The translations under genes and the position numbers were made by a program. A DNA stretch of 64,000 nt from Bathymodiolus brooksi (taxonomy: Eukaryota; Mollusca; Bivalvia; Mytilida; Modiolidae): contig OY804575.1 in assembly GCA_963680875.1 (NCBI GenBank), forward strand, positions 34,135,103 through 34,199,102, given 5' to 3'. Below are positions 22,988 to 33,907 of the stretch, in pieces (the first letter of the stretch is position 1; each line of letters opens with the position of its first letter). The notes under the pieces were generated by a model. It was not told the DNA's origin. It did not search any database and saw only the letters and a list, made by a program, of their open reading frames with translations.

Positions 22988-23326
22988 TCGTTTTTGCTTC
23001 CGACGTCAAATGCTGCACACTTTCATATTTTGCGAGTGTTTCATCAAGTGAAACAATGGATCGGTGATGCTGACAACATGGAAGCAAAAGATTGGGGATG
23101 GTCTATTGAACACAACATGTGCGTGCCAATCAGATCAAGTTTGCCACCCGCTCTAGATGAACTTCTAAAAACGATATATTGCAGATGTAAGACAAACTGC
23201 GATTCAAAACGCTGTAACTGTAGAAAGCATGGTCTGGAATGTTCTGTCGCTTGCACTGAATGCCGAGGGAATACATGTAGCAACATGTCTGCATGCGAAG
23301 ATCAGGACTTTGATTCAGACGAATAG
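22988..23326 (+). pseudogene. C-terminal exon of a CXC cysteine-cluster protein, cut by a retrotransposon
   Basis: The frame encodes a conserved-looking lead (FHQVKQWIGDADNMEAKDWGW), then a basic cysteine cluster, CRCKTNCDSKRCNCRKHG plus CSVACTECRGNTCSN, close to the CXC or tesmin/TSO1-like pattern, and an acidic end (DQDFDSDE) before TAG. CXC modules bind zinc and often DNA, and turn up in uncharacterised, mobile-element-linked proteins of invertebrates. The first codons of the open frame come from the retrotransposon, so the true upstream part is missing. No other exon of the gene was found. Confidence 0.65.
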
Positions 23327-23370
23327 TTGATGCCTAATTTTGATATTTGAAAGATACATGTATTGCTAAC

Positions 23371-23968
23371 TTAGGGAACGACCATTTAACTTGAAAGGGG
23401 GTTATGGTTTTTTCTAAAAAAATATTCTGATTCCCAATGTTGCTGAAAAAAATATTCAGATTTTGGTGGAGGAAAAAAAAAAAAATTTGATTCAGAGTTA
23501 TTGTCATGTAAGGGACCGACCATTTAACTTGAAGGGGGGGGGGGGGGGGGTTATGGTTTTTAGTTTCGTTCAGAAATTTTTTTTCGGACAACACAAGAGT
23601 TAGAATATATATTTTTTGTCGCGCTAAGCGCGATTTATTTTCTAGAATTTAACATTAGGTTATTAGGTTATATGACAAAAACTCTGAATCAGATTATTTT
23701 TTTTTTTCCCCACCAAATTCAGAATATTTTTTTCAGTAACAATGGGAATCAGAATATTTTTTTTAGAAAAAATCCATAACCCCCCCCCCCCCCCTCCTTT
23801 CAAGTTAAATGGTCGTTCCCTAACCTAATGTTAAATTCTGGAAAAAAAAATCGCGCTTTGCGCGACAAAAAAAATAAATATTCTAACTCTTGTGTTGTCC
23901 TAAAAAAAAATTCTGAACGAAACAAAAAACCATCACTCCCCCCCTTTAAGTTAAATGGTCGGTCCCTT
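23371..23968. mobile_element. PIF/Harbinger-like MITE with a second copy nested inside it
   Basis: The outer ends are TTAGGGAACGACCATTTAAC (23371) and the inverted GGTCGGTCCCTTA (23956-23968). An inner copy occupies about 23508-23821, with ends AAGGGACCGACCATTTAACT and the inverted AAATGGTCGTTCCCT. Read without the inner copy, the outer halves (23371-23507 and 23822-23968) form one element in the opposite orientation. The bases TAA/TTA at the inner junctions are consistent with the 3-bp TWA target duplication of PIF/Harbinger elements. Short palindromes 'cgcgctaagcgcg' and 'cgcgctttgcgcg' occur in the body. A decayed relative lies at 640-925. Confidence 0.75.
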
Positions 23969-24054
23969 ATGCGATATCAGAACTTTCATTTAATTTTTTT
24001 GGTGGGGATTTTTGGTAAATTTTCTTTCATCTATGTATGTACATGTATGTATGT

Positions 24055-24195
24055 TTATGGTGTTTAGCCCCACTTTCAACAATATTTCAGCTATATAGTC
24101 GCTGTCAATTTTATTGATGGAGGAAACCGGAGTACCCGGAGAAAACCACCGACCTGTCACAAGTCACTGACAAACTTTATCACATAATGTCGTTA
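24055..24195 (-). mobile_element. SINE (family B), partial copy
   Basis: The 3' module (here 'tttcaacaatatttcagcta' on the plus strand) is followed by 'ggagtacccggagaaaacca' and 'acaaactttatcacataatg', in the same order as the full copy at 48700-48968. The tRNA-like head is missing. Confidence 0.65.
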
Positions 24196-25097
24196 ATCTA
24201 GGGAAGGAAAATAAGATGTTTCTATTTTTTTTCATTAAACAAACACCAACTGATTGTTAACAATTGACATTTAATTATATTTCAAAACATTCTTTATTAA
24301 TCTGTACCGAAACAATCATGATTTAATTTATTCTGCCACGGAAAATAAAATTTTTTAAAAATTTCAGTTTTCAGCATTTTTTTTTTTTTAATGAAATTTT
24401 ACCAAAAAAAATAGCCACCTGGGGAGAAAATGGATAGATTTTTTTATTTTGTTTGAAAGAATATTCAATAATAACAAGATATTTTTAGAGAAATTGGTAA
24501 TATTCTGCAAAGTAGAGTGAAAATGTGAAATTTCCACTTTTCAGCGATTTTTCTTCAAAATCCCTTGTTTTTCCTCAAAAATTGCAAGAAGGCAACTTGG
24601 GATTTTCGGCGACTTTTAATATGTTAATGAGGACACTCCCAGCTTCAAGATGAGCCCAAGAAACCTTTTGTTCTAGGTCACGCCTTTTCTGGCGTATATA
24701 GACTGGACTATACGTATAAAGTATAAAGTCAAGATTGATTCAGAAGGGGCCAGTGTTCTCCCCAGAAATTTGAAATAGCTTCCTGGTACATTTGTAACTT
24801 GAAATTTTGAAATAACATCTGTGTCTCAAAATTATAGCATCACATTCCTTATACAGTCTATAAGAAACAATTTCAAATAACATCACATTCAAACAATATA
24901 GCATCACATTGCCAGGATGCTAAAAGGCTCTGGGGAGAACACTGGGGGCATACTATGAATTCATATGAAGAACAGAAATATCTCCCTAGAAATTGACCTC
25001 AAGAAAAACAACTTTATTTTAGGTCCTTTACTTTGTTAATGTGCAACCTTCCCTTATTTTATGCTTTCTGTTACCTATGAGACCTACCATTGTTTAC
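24196..25097. other. No gene recognised
   Basis: AT-rich sequence. The remaining downstream exons of the helicase remnant would be expected here on the minus strand, but no convincing continuation was found. Confidence 0.35.
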
Positions 25098-25599
25098 CTG
25101 AGAATATTTCTGCAACATTTTAAATCAGGATCAGGAGCCAGACATGTCCTGCTACAGAAAAGTTCCACTGTTTCTGGGTGTGGCAAACAAACTTCATCTT
25201 TGTTGAAGTTTATTATTCTTAAACCATCTATAGATGTGCATCTACCGATGGCAACACCTAGCTGGCCAGGCAGAAATATTTGCTGGCAATCTACTTCAAC
25301 TCTGAAAATATAAAGAAAACAATTTGCCTCATAAAAATCATAGGAAATATAAATTTATCAAAAAACTATTCAAAGCAGCTTCATTACAAGTTTGCAATTC
25401 CAAACTTTATACAAACTTGCATGTCAGAGTGTATGCAAGACTTCATACTCCTGCAAACAATTAATGTGCAAGGTAGAAAATAATTTCTAAAATTTCTGTC
25501 TATGTCATTCTTTGAAAGATAACTGTTTATTCAATTAAGTCTCAGACATTGGTTTGGCCAGAAGCTAATTTAGGACAGTGATTTCTGTTGTGGTGGGTT

Positions 25600-26345
25600 C
25601 TGACTGGGTAAAACTAGAACTGTGAGTGACCTCACTGAGTGATACCCCCCGCTTGCAATACTATGATGTTCAAACTTTGGAATTTTAGACAGCAACGATA
25701 TTCCTTCATGCACATCTGCAGGTTGTGTACTACAATTGTGTAAAGTTTCATAAAAATTCAATAAGCAGTTTAGTAGGAGTTGCGCTTAAAAGGTACATGC
25801 CCCCCCCCCCTTTTCGTGAAAGTATAAGTTGAATTATCTCCCCTTTTAAATTTTGGACAGCAACCATATTCCTTCATGCACATCTGCAGGTAGTGTACTA
25901 CAACTGTGTAAAGTTTCACAAAACGCCAATAAGCCGTTTAGAAGGAGTTGTGCTTACAAGGTACACAACCCCCTTTTCGTGAAAGTATAAGTTGAATTAT
26001 CTCCTCTTCTAAAATTTAGATAGCAACGGTATTCCTTCATGCACATCTGCAGGTTGTGTACTACAACTGTGTAAAGTTTCATAAAAATTCAATAAGCAGT
26101 TTAGTAGGAGTTGCGCTTACAAGGTACATGCCCCCCTTTTTCGTGAAAGTATAAGTTGAATTATCTCCCCTTTTAAATTTTAGACAGCAACCATATTCCT
26201 TCATGCACATCTGCAGGTAGTGTACTACAAATGTGTAAAGTTTCATAAAAATCCAATAAGTCGTTTAGGAGGAGTTGCACTTACAAGGTACATGGACGGA
26301 CGGACAGGGTGATTCCTATATACTCCCTCAAACTTTGTTTGCGAG
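25600..26345. repeat. Tandem repeat, about 166-bp unit, four copies
   Basis: Units are marked by 'attccttcatgcacatctgc' near 25697, 25869, 26031 and 26198, each followed by 'aaagtttca-aaaa' and 'ggagttgcgcttacaaggta', and by 'cgtgaaagtataagttgaat' between units. The array ends in 'ggacggacggacagggtgat' and 'actttgtttgcgagggg'. It lies in an intron of the helicase remnant. The plus-strand C runs mark the joints. Confidence 0.8.
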
Positions 26346-26407
26346 GGGGGGTATAAATAATTGTTATGTTTAGTTTTTTATACTAAAAATGTTGTTTCTT
26401 TACTATA

Positions 26408-26680
26408 CAAGGGGCCCATGGTGGCTCAATGAGTTAGGTCGTTGGATCTAACAACTCATACAAGCCTATCACCAATACGGCGTGGGTTCACGCCTCGGTT
26501 TGTAAATCACAAAAAAGGGTTCACTCGACTCGAAGTCGCAAGTCATAAAGTTTATCAGTTGCTTGCCCATGGTTGGTGGTTCTCTCCGGTTTCCTCCACC
26601 ACTAAAACTGGTCGCCACGATATAGCTGAAATATTGTTGAAAGTGGTGTTAAAACACCAAAAATCAAATAAAAAATTAAT
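26408..26680 (+). mobile_element. tRNA-derived SINE (family C), copy 1
   Basis: The head 'gcccatggtggctcaatgag' with 'acggcgtgggttcacgcc' looks tRNA-derived (box-B-like ggttcacgcc). The tail has 'ccaccactaaaactggtcgc' and the module 'atatagctgaaatattgttg'. The copy at 51622-51900 matches over the full length. Confidence 0.75.
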
Positions 26681-27057
26681 CTTTACTATACATGCTATAT
26701 AGGAGTAAATTAGCTTTGGAAATTGGTGGTTGGGGGTGATAATGATTTTTTTACCTTTCTAGTGTCATCCCTTGAGACTTGTGTATGGTTAGTGCATATC
26801 CAAGTTTCAATGGTATCTGATTTCTTACTGCTAAATTTCTTGTCGATGCAGGACTGTAAATTAAAATATAATGAAAACATAAAACATTACTTGTAGAAAT
26901 ACAGAACTGGCATGATTGAAAATTATATAAATACAAAAAAAAAACTACATGTACATGCAAGTACAGCATGGTCACCTAGGTGCAGAGTTCTTGAAATTTT
27001 TTTTTTTTTTGCTTTTCAGTCCTTTTGACACTCCAACTATAGTCAATTTGTAAATTT

Positions 27058-27170
27058 AGTGGCGGATCCAGAATTTCTGAAAATAGGGGGCCAAATTTTC
27101 CAAAATACCCCATCAATTTTAAAGATTTTTCTCCAAAACAGGGGGGGGGGGGTCTGTATCCGCCCTGATA
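27058..27170. mobile_element. Small MITE with GGCGGATCC-type ends, copy 2
   Basis: The left end tggcggatccagaattt pairs with the right end ctgtatccgccctgata. The G run at 27140-27152 lies just inside the right end, as in the copy at 10648-10812. It sits in the first intron of the helicase remnant. Confidence 0.6.
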
Positions 27171-28480
27171 GTATTATATGTATATCTTTGTTGAAAACTT
27201 GAACAAGAAAATACCCAGACGTAGATTAAATTTCCATGGGACAACAACCCAAAATAGCAGTCTGCAGAAAATACAAAATCTCACACAGAGATAAATATTT
27301 TAGTTAGGTGTATTTGTTTTGTTTTTTTAATTCATGCAATTACTTTATCGCTGTACAATATTTGTGTATATTTAGGCCCCTGTATTTGATCTATTGTCAC
27401 AACATGATTGTCATTTTAGCTACTGAACATTCTGAAATAAAGTGAAAACATTTTATTTAAAGTCCTTTCAAGATTATGCATATGGAAATGAATTGTAAAT
27501 GATTACCTGAGAAATTTATTTTATCCAATTTTGTGGTCACATCTATGGATGGGAAATTCACAACAGGGCCATCATCTCCACAACTCACAACTTTTCCAAT
27601 CAATCCATTGACCAGTTTATCAGACAGGTTCCGTAACAATACGACAGGACAATATTTTATCAGCCAAAGTGTAGGTGGTGCTAAGACTTTTGACAGATGT
27701 TGTACATCTCCACCATCTCTGCTCTGTATTCGTACAACTGGCCTTCGGCTTGCAGTATGCATTGTCTGTTATACTTATCCACCAAGCCATTTGTAGCAAA
27801 TAATTTTATACTGTCTTTTTCATCTAATGGTCTATTAAGTTCCGACAAGTACTTAATTGAATCTTCTGAGAGTATCCCACGTGACACTTCATTAATTGTC
27901 TGTAGGTACTGTCACACTGTCTTAATTTCTGAGAGAAAAACTGTATGCTGGAAAACCCTTTGAAAGGTTTCACTGAGAAAACAGAACTGACCTTCCTCAT
28001 TATACAGGGAATTGTTTACAGGTGGCAGTTGAAGAGAGTCACCAGAGAACACAAGTTGAATGTTTCCGAAACAGTAATTGCCATCTTTAAGAGAGCAAAT
28101 TGTTGACAGCTGTTCAAACAGTCGTTTACTTAACATTGACATTTCATCCAAATTCAGGACATCACAATGTAAAATTCTATGTAAAGCTTGTTTATAATGC
28201 ACACTGTTTTGCAAAAGATCACAAAAATTTCTGATGATTCGTGCCTACCATCATCCATCCCAGCCCAGCTATGAATTGTGGAAGCATGACATTTCTGTGG
28301 GAAGTGTGTACAAGCAATACCTGTAGTGCATGTCACCGAAACCTTTTTGCCTGCAATTGTTAATTTGTCAAATAAATGTGTTAGCAGGTAAGACTTTCCA
28401 GTTCCTGCTTGTCCTCCGATGTATACATTGTGGCCTTTGAGGACTAAGTCAACAACATATTCCTGGTCTTTCGTTAACAT

Positions 28481-28847
28481 AGTTTTTTCTTCTGTATCTG
28501 TATACTACATGTATATTAACACTTTCAAAATCAAAGTTATGAAAGTGTTTTGGCTTGATTTTACGTTTCGGTTTACTTTTCACCAAAAATTCAGAAGGAT
28601 TTATATATAAATTATAGCTGGGACCAAACCCTCAACCACCTTGTACACGAATACCAGTCTTTCGCTTGTTCTGTTTATATACTTATGAGTTTTGACTTTC
28701 CCTTTGTAAGATTGTTCGGAGTTCGGTAACTTTAGGTCATTGAGCATCTTAGTGACAGAACCTTCTTCTCTTGTCTTATAGTCCCCGGTTAGGACCCTAT
28801 GTAATAAAGTAGAGTAAATGCTGTTATTACTGTTAATATTTTCAAGA
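28481..28847. other. No gene recognised, between helicase remnant and satellite
   Basis: Would hold the 5' flank of the helicase gene. Nothing is recognised in it. Confidence 0.35.
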
Positions 28848-31800
28848 TGATGGTTCAGCGTTGTGTATTCAAGCTGCTGGTTTGTTGACTTTCACTGTAG
28901 ATGGTTTCAGTTTAGCTCGGAAGAGCCCGTGCTGACTGAAATATCGACAGTTACTGGTGCCAACAATTTAATTGTGCTTGGTCTGTGACGATGGTTTGGT
29001 GTTGTGGATTCAAGTTGCTGGATTGTTAACATTCAAGATGGTTTCAGTTTAGCTCGGAAGAGGCCATGCTGACTGAAATATCGACAGTTACTGGTGCCAA
29101 CAATTTAATTGTGCTTGGTCTGTGACGATGGTTTGGTGTTGTGGATTCAAGTTGCTGGATTGTTAACATTCAAGATGGTTTCAGTTTAGCTCGGAAGAGC
29201 CCATGCTGACTGAAATATCGACAGTTACTGGTGCCAACAATTTAATTGTGCTTGGTCTGTGACGATGGTTTGGTGTTGTGGATTCAAGCTGCTGGATTGT
29301 TAACATTCACTGTAGATGGTTTCATTTTAGCTCGGAAGAGCCCATGCTGACTGAAATATCGACAGTTACTGGTGCCAACAATTTAATTGTGCTTGGTCTG
29401 TGACGATGGTTTGGTGTTGTGGATTCAAGCTGCTGGATTGTTAACATTCACTGTAGATGGTTTCATTTTAGCTCGGAAGAGCCCATGCTGACTGAAATAT
29501 CGACAGTTACTGGTGCCAACAATTTAATTGTGCTTGGTCTGTGACGGTGGTTTGGTGTTGTGGATTCAAGCTGCTGGATTGTTAACATTCACTGTAAATG
29601 GTTTAAGTTTAGCTCGGAAGAGCCCGTGCTGACTGGAATATCGACAGTTACTGGTGCCAACAATTTAATTGTGCTTGGTCTGTGACGATGGTTTGGTGTT
29701 GTGGATTAAAGTTGCTGGATTGTTAACATTCACTGTAGATGGTTTCATTTTAGCTCGGAAGAGCCCATGCTGACTGAAATATCGACAGTTACTGGTGCCA
29801 ACAATTTAATTGTGCTTGGTCTGTGACGATGGTTTGGTGTTGTGGATTCAAGCTGCTGGATTGTTAACATTCACTGTAGATGGTTTCAGTTTAGCTCGGA
29901 AGAGCCCATGCTGACTGAAATATCGACAGTTACTGGTGCCAACAATTTAATTGTGCTTGGTCTGTGACGATGGTTTGGTGTTGTGGATTCAAGCTGCTGG
30001 ATTGTTAACATTCACTGTAAATGGTTTAAGTTTAGCTCGGAAGAACCCGTGCTGACTGAAATATCGACAGTTACTGGTGCCAACAATTTAATTGTGCTTG
30101 GTCTGTGACGGTGGTTTGGTGTTGTGGATTCAAGCTGCTGGATTGTTAACATTCACTGTAAATGGTTTAAGTTTAGCTCGGAAGAGCCCGTGCTTACTGA
30201 AATATCGACAGTTACTGGTGCCAACAATTTAATTGTGCTTGGTCTGTGACGATGGTTTGGTGTTGTGGATTAAAGCTGCTGGATTGTTAACATTCACTGT
30301 AGATGGTTTAAATTTAGCTCGAAAGAGCCCGTGCTGACTGAAATATCGACAGTTACTGGTGCCAACAATTGAATTGTACATGGTCTGCGACGATGGTTTG
30401 GTGTTGTGGATTCAAGCTGCTGGATTGTTAACATTCACTGTAGATGGTTTCAGTTTAGCTCGGAAGAGCCCATGCTGACTGAAATATCGACAGTTACTGG
30501 TGCCAACAATTTAATTGTGCTTGGTCTGTGACGATGGTTTGGTGTTGTGGATTCAAGCTGCTGGATTGTTAACATTCACTGTAGATGGTTTCAGTTTAGC
30601 TCGGAAGAGCCCATGCTGACTGAAATATCGACAGTTACTGGTGCCAACAATTTAATTGTGCTTGGTCTGTGACGGTGGTTTGGTGTTGTGGATTCAAGCT
30701 GATGGATTGTTAACATTCACTGTAAATGGTTTAAGTTTAGCTCGGAAGAGCCCGTGCTGACTGAAATATCGACAGTTACTGGTGCCAACAATTTAATTGT
30801 GCTTGGTCTGTGACGATGGTTTGGTGTTGTGGATTAAAGCTGCTGGATTGTTAACATTCACTCTAGATGGTTTAAATTTAGCTCGGAAGAGCCCGTGCTG
30901 ACTGAAATATCGACAGTTACTGGTGCCAACAATTGAATTGTACATGGTCTGCGACGATGGTTTGGTGTTGTGGATTCAAGCTGCTGGATTGTTAACATTC
31001 ACTGTAGATGGTTTCAGTTTAGCTCGGAAGAGCCCATGCTGACTGAAATATCGACAGTTACTGGTGCCAACAATTTAATTGTGCTTGGTCTGTGACGATG
31101 GTTTGGTGTTGTGGATTCAAGCTGCTGGATTGTTAACATTCACTGTAGATGGTTTCAGTTTAGCTCGGAAGAGCCCATGCTGACTGAAATATCGACAGTT
31201 ACTGGTGCCAACAATTTAATTGTGCTTGGTCTGTGACGGTGGTTTGGTATTGTGGATTCAAGCTGCTGGATTGTTAACATTCACTGTAAATGGTTTAAGT
31301 TTAGCTCGGAAGAGCCCGTGCTGACTGAAATATCGACAGTTACTGGTGCCAACAATTTAATTGTGCTTGGTCTGTGACGATGGTTTGGTGTTGTGGATTA
31401 AAGCTGCTGGATTGTTAACATTCACTGTAGATGGTTTAAATTTAGCTCGGAAGAGCCCGTGCTGACTGAAATATCGACAGTTACTGGTGCCAACAATTGA
31501 ATTGTACATGGTCTGCGACGATGGTTTGGTGTTGTGGATTCAAGCTGCTGGATTGTTAACATTCACTCTAGATGGTTTCATTTTAGCTCGGAAGAGCCCA
31601 TGCTGACTGAAATATCGACAGTTACTGGTGCCAACAATTTAATTGTGCTTGGTCTGTGACGATGGTTTGGTGTTGTGGATTCAAGCTGCTGGATTGTTAA
31701 CATTCACTGTAGATGGTTTCAGTTTAGCTCGGAAGAGCCCATGCTGACTGAAATATCGACAGTTACTGGTGCCAACAATTTAATTGTGCTTGGTCTGTGA

Positions 31801-32790
31801 CGGTGGTTTGGTGTTGTGGATTCAAGCTGCTGGATTGTTAACATTCACTGTAAATGGTTTAAGTTTAGCTCGGAAGAGCCCGTGCTGACTGAAATATCGA
31901 CAGTTACTGGTGCCAACAATTTAATTGTGCTTGATCTGTGACGATGGTTTGGTGTTGTGGATTCAAGCTGCTGGATTGCTAACATTCACTGTAGATGGTT
32001 TCATTTTTAGCTCGGAAGAGCCCATGCTGACTGAAATATCGACAGTTACTGGTGCCAACAATTTAAATGTGCTTGGTCTGTGACGATGGATTGGTGTTGT
32101 GGATTCAAGCTGCTGGATTGTTAACATTCACTGTAGATGGTTTCATTTTTAGCTCGGAAGAGCCCATGCTGACTGAAATATCGACAGTTACTGGTGCCAA
32201 CAATTTAAATGTGCTTGGTCTGTGACGATGGTTTGGTGGTGTGGATTCAAGCTGCTGGATTGTTAATATTCACTGTAGATGGTTTCAGTTTAGCTCGGAA
32301 GAGCCCATGCCGACTGAAATATCGACAGTTACTGGTGCCAACAATTTAATTGTGCTTGGTCTGTGACGATGGTTTGGTGTTGTGGATTCAAGCTGCTGGA
32401 TTGCTAACATTCACTGTAGATGGTTTCATTTTTAGCTCGGAAGAGCCCATGCTGACTGAAATATCGACAGTTACTGGTGCCAACAATTTAAATGTGCTTG
32501 GTCTGTGACGATGGATTGGTGTTGTGGATTCAAGCTGCTGGATTGTTAACATTCACTGTAGATGGTTTCATTTTTAGCTCGGAAGAGCCCATGCTGACTG
32601 AAATATCGACAGTTACTGGTGCCAACAATTTAAATGTGCTTGGTCTGTGACGATGGTTTGGTGGTGTGGATTCAAGCTGCTGGATTGTTAATATTCACTG
32701 TAGATGGTTTCAGTTTAGCTCGGAAGAGCCCATGCCGACTGAAATATCGACAGTTACTGGTGCCAACAATTTAATTGGGCTTGGTCTGTG
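28848..32790 (-). repeat. 141-bp satellite, long array of about 28 monomers with higher-order structure
   Basis: Monomers repeat every 141-142 bp, marked by 'tgaaatatcgacagttactg' and 'ggattcaagctgctggattg'. The first two full units at the left edge are 137 bp because they lack bases of 'cactgtag'. Variant 'gaattgtacatggtctgcga' occurs at 30371, 30934 and 31499, a spacing of 563-565 bp, meaning a four-monomer higher-order repeat. Near the right edge 'gatggattggtgttgtgg' occurs near 32084 and 32509, a spacing of 425 bp, meaning a three-monomer repeat. The array is the reverse complement of the one at 18840-19263. Its right edge runs into the coding sequence of the ORF that ends at 32754. Confidence 0.93.
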
Positions 32791-33497
32791 ATTTTTTTCA
32801 GCCAAGTCTTCGCCAGTAGGTTATCTGGATGTACTCCATCTGTGTATAAATTAAAGTTGTATTGTGTTCTTGTTGCCGATGTTCTATGGTCCCCTTTTTT
32901 ATACTTGGATTTTGTCTGTAGGTCGTTCGAAAATTTTGGTGAATGACTATTTATTGTATCATTTAGTTCCTTCACTTTTGTATTTAATTTGATGACTTGA
33001 TCTGCTAGTGTGGTATCTTGGTCTTTAAATTCGTCAGGTGATTTATGTTTGCGGTTACAATTCCAGTGGTATATGGAGTAGACTGGAGTTTCAAGTATGG
33101 TTACTTTACAGTTTTCATATTGTTGGACTAAATTGATGATTTTGTTGTAGTAAAATGAGAGGATGGTAATTTTTTCGTCACTGTATGAGCTGATCGAGAT
33201 GAATTTCTTGTTGTATGAAGTGAGGTCACATGTACCAAACCATACATATATCCAAATAGCTCCTAGTTCTGCTATTTTTTGCTGTAATACTGACTCTAGC
33301 CAATTGAAACGGTCTTTAATTTTGGCTCCACCTTTGCACGAAAAGACTATTTCTCTTTCAACTAGGTGAGAGCTCCTTACATGATTTTGTAAATAGTTTC
33401 CTTTGCTATCTGAGAAAATCACGGGTGTAAAGTTCTTTTCAGTTGTTGGTGGTTCCTTTGTGTTGTTCAGGCATTTAACCAGTTTTGAGTTCGACAT
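32754..33497 (-). CDS. SGNH/GDSL-hydrolase-like protein, 247 residues, C-terminus inside satellite
   Basis: An intact ORF starts at an ATG at 33497. Motifs fit a diverged SGNH hydrolase. FSDSKGN (residues about 28-34) corresponds to block I with the nucleophile serine, WFGTCDLTS (about 87-95) to block III, and YTDGVHPDNLLAKTW (about 217-231) to block V with Asp and His. Such enzymes cleave esters; some mobile elements carry an esterase domain of this fold. The Gly and Asn of the classic pattern are replaced at places (GTCD rather than GxND), so activity is uncertain. The last 13 or so residues and the TAA stop are encoded by the first satellite monomer of the array at 28848-32790. No signal peptide is seen. 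The open frame, free of lesions, differs from the decayed genes nearby. Confidence 0.7.
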   Translation of the reverse strand: MSNSKLVKCLNNTKEPPTTEKNFTPVIFSDSKGNYLQNHVRSSHLVEREIVFSCKGGAKIKDRFNWLESVLQQKIAELGAIWIYVWFGTCDLTSYNKKFISISSYSDEKITILSFYYNKIINLVQQYENCKVTILETPVYSIYHWNCNRKHKSPDEFKDQDTTLADQVIKLNTKVKELNDTINSHSPKFSNDLQTKSKYKKGDHRTSATRTQYNFNLYTDGVHPDNLLAKTWLKKITDQAQLNCWHQ

Positions 33498-33907
33498 GAT
33501 GGACTGGATTGTTTGGTATTAATTTATAACAAGGTGGTATATTAGGGATGGTTTACCAGCTATAATAATTTAGCAAGCCATAATTTAATCTTGTGTAAAT
33601 GTAAACAAAAAGTTTTTCATTTATATATGGAGTAGACTGTTGTAATGTTTGATGTTTTTCCGACTTTAAATTAAATAAAGCTTATTGTACTGATTGAGAA
33701 ATAAAGATGGAGGATATTGGTCGCACACAGTTAAAGTTCGATAGATTGAGTAAGTGTTCTTTGTAAATTTCTGATAAATATCTGAATTATCTTCTTTCTT
33801 CGTCGCCGATTGAAATTCTCCTGTCACTTCTTTTTGCATATAAACAAATTCTGACTTTACCCCCACAATAATGTAAAATCCAGAGATATTCCGAATAATT
33901 CGCGGGA
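33498..33907. other. Intergenic, 5' flank of the SGNH-like ORF
   Basis: No gene is recognised; it would hold the promoter of the minus-strand ORF. The similarity to the left arm of the inverted duplication begins at 33908. Confidence 0.35.

Larger units (their letters stand above)
25098..28480 (-). pseudogene. PIF1-family DNA helicase, decayed, with two introns
   Basis: The start is an ATG at 28480 just before motif I (GGQAGTGKSYLL, about 28400-28430). Next come TTGIACTHFP and IHSWAGMDDGRH, motif II (LNLDEMSMLS, about 28130-28160), motif III (LVFSGDSLQLPPV, about 28025-28065), KLFATNGLVDKYN (about 27780-27815) and VVLLRNLSDKLVNGLIGKVV (about 27590-27650). An intron follows (27511 down to 26857), then an exon with YALTIHKSQGMTLE (26753-26856), a second intron, and an exon (25098-25301) with PGQLGVAIGRCTSIDGLRII, the motif-VI region. 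That exon ends at a CAG/GTAAAC donor, so the gene went on. The family unwinds DNA 5' to 3'. Lesions are a frameshift near 28215, an in-frame TGA near 27912 and a frameshift near 27690. Copies of this kind are often associated with mobile elements. Between 25303 and 26750 the second intron contains a tandem repeat and a SINE. Confidence 0.8.

Noticed and set aside
22979..22988. Start of the CXC frame at 22979
   Set aside because: The first codons belong to the retrotransposon, so this is not a true start.
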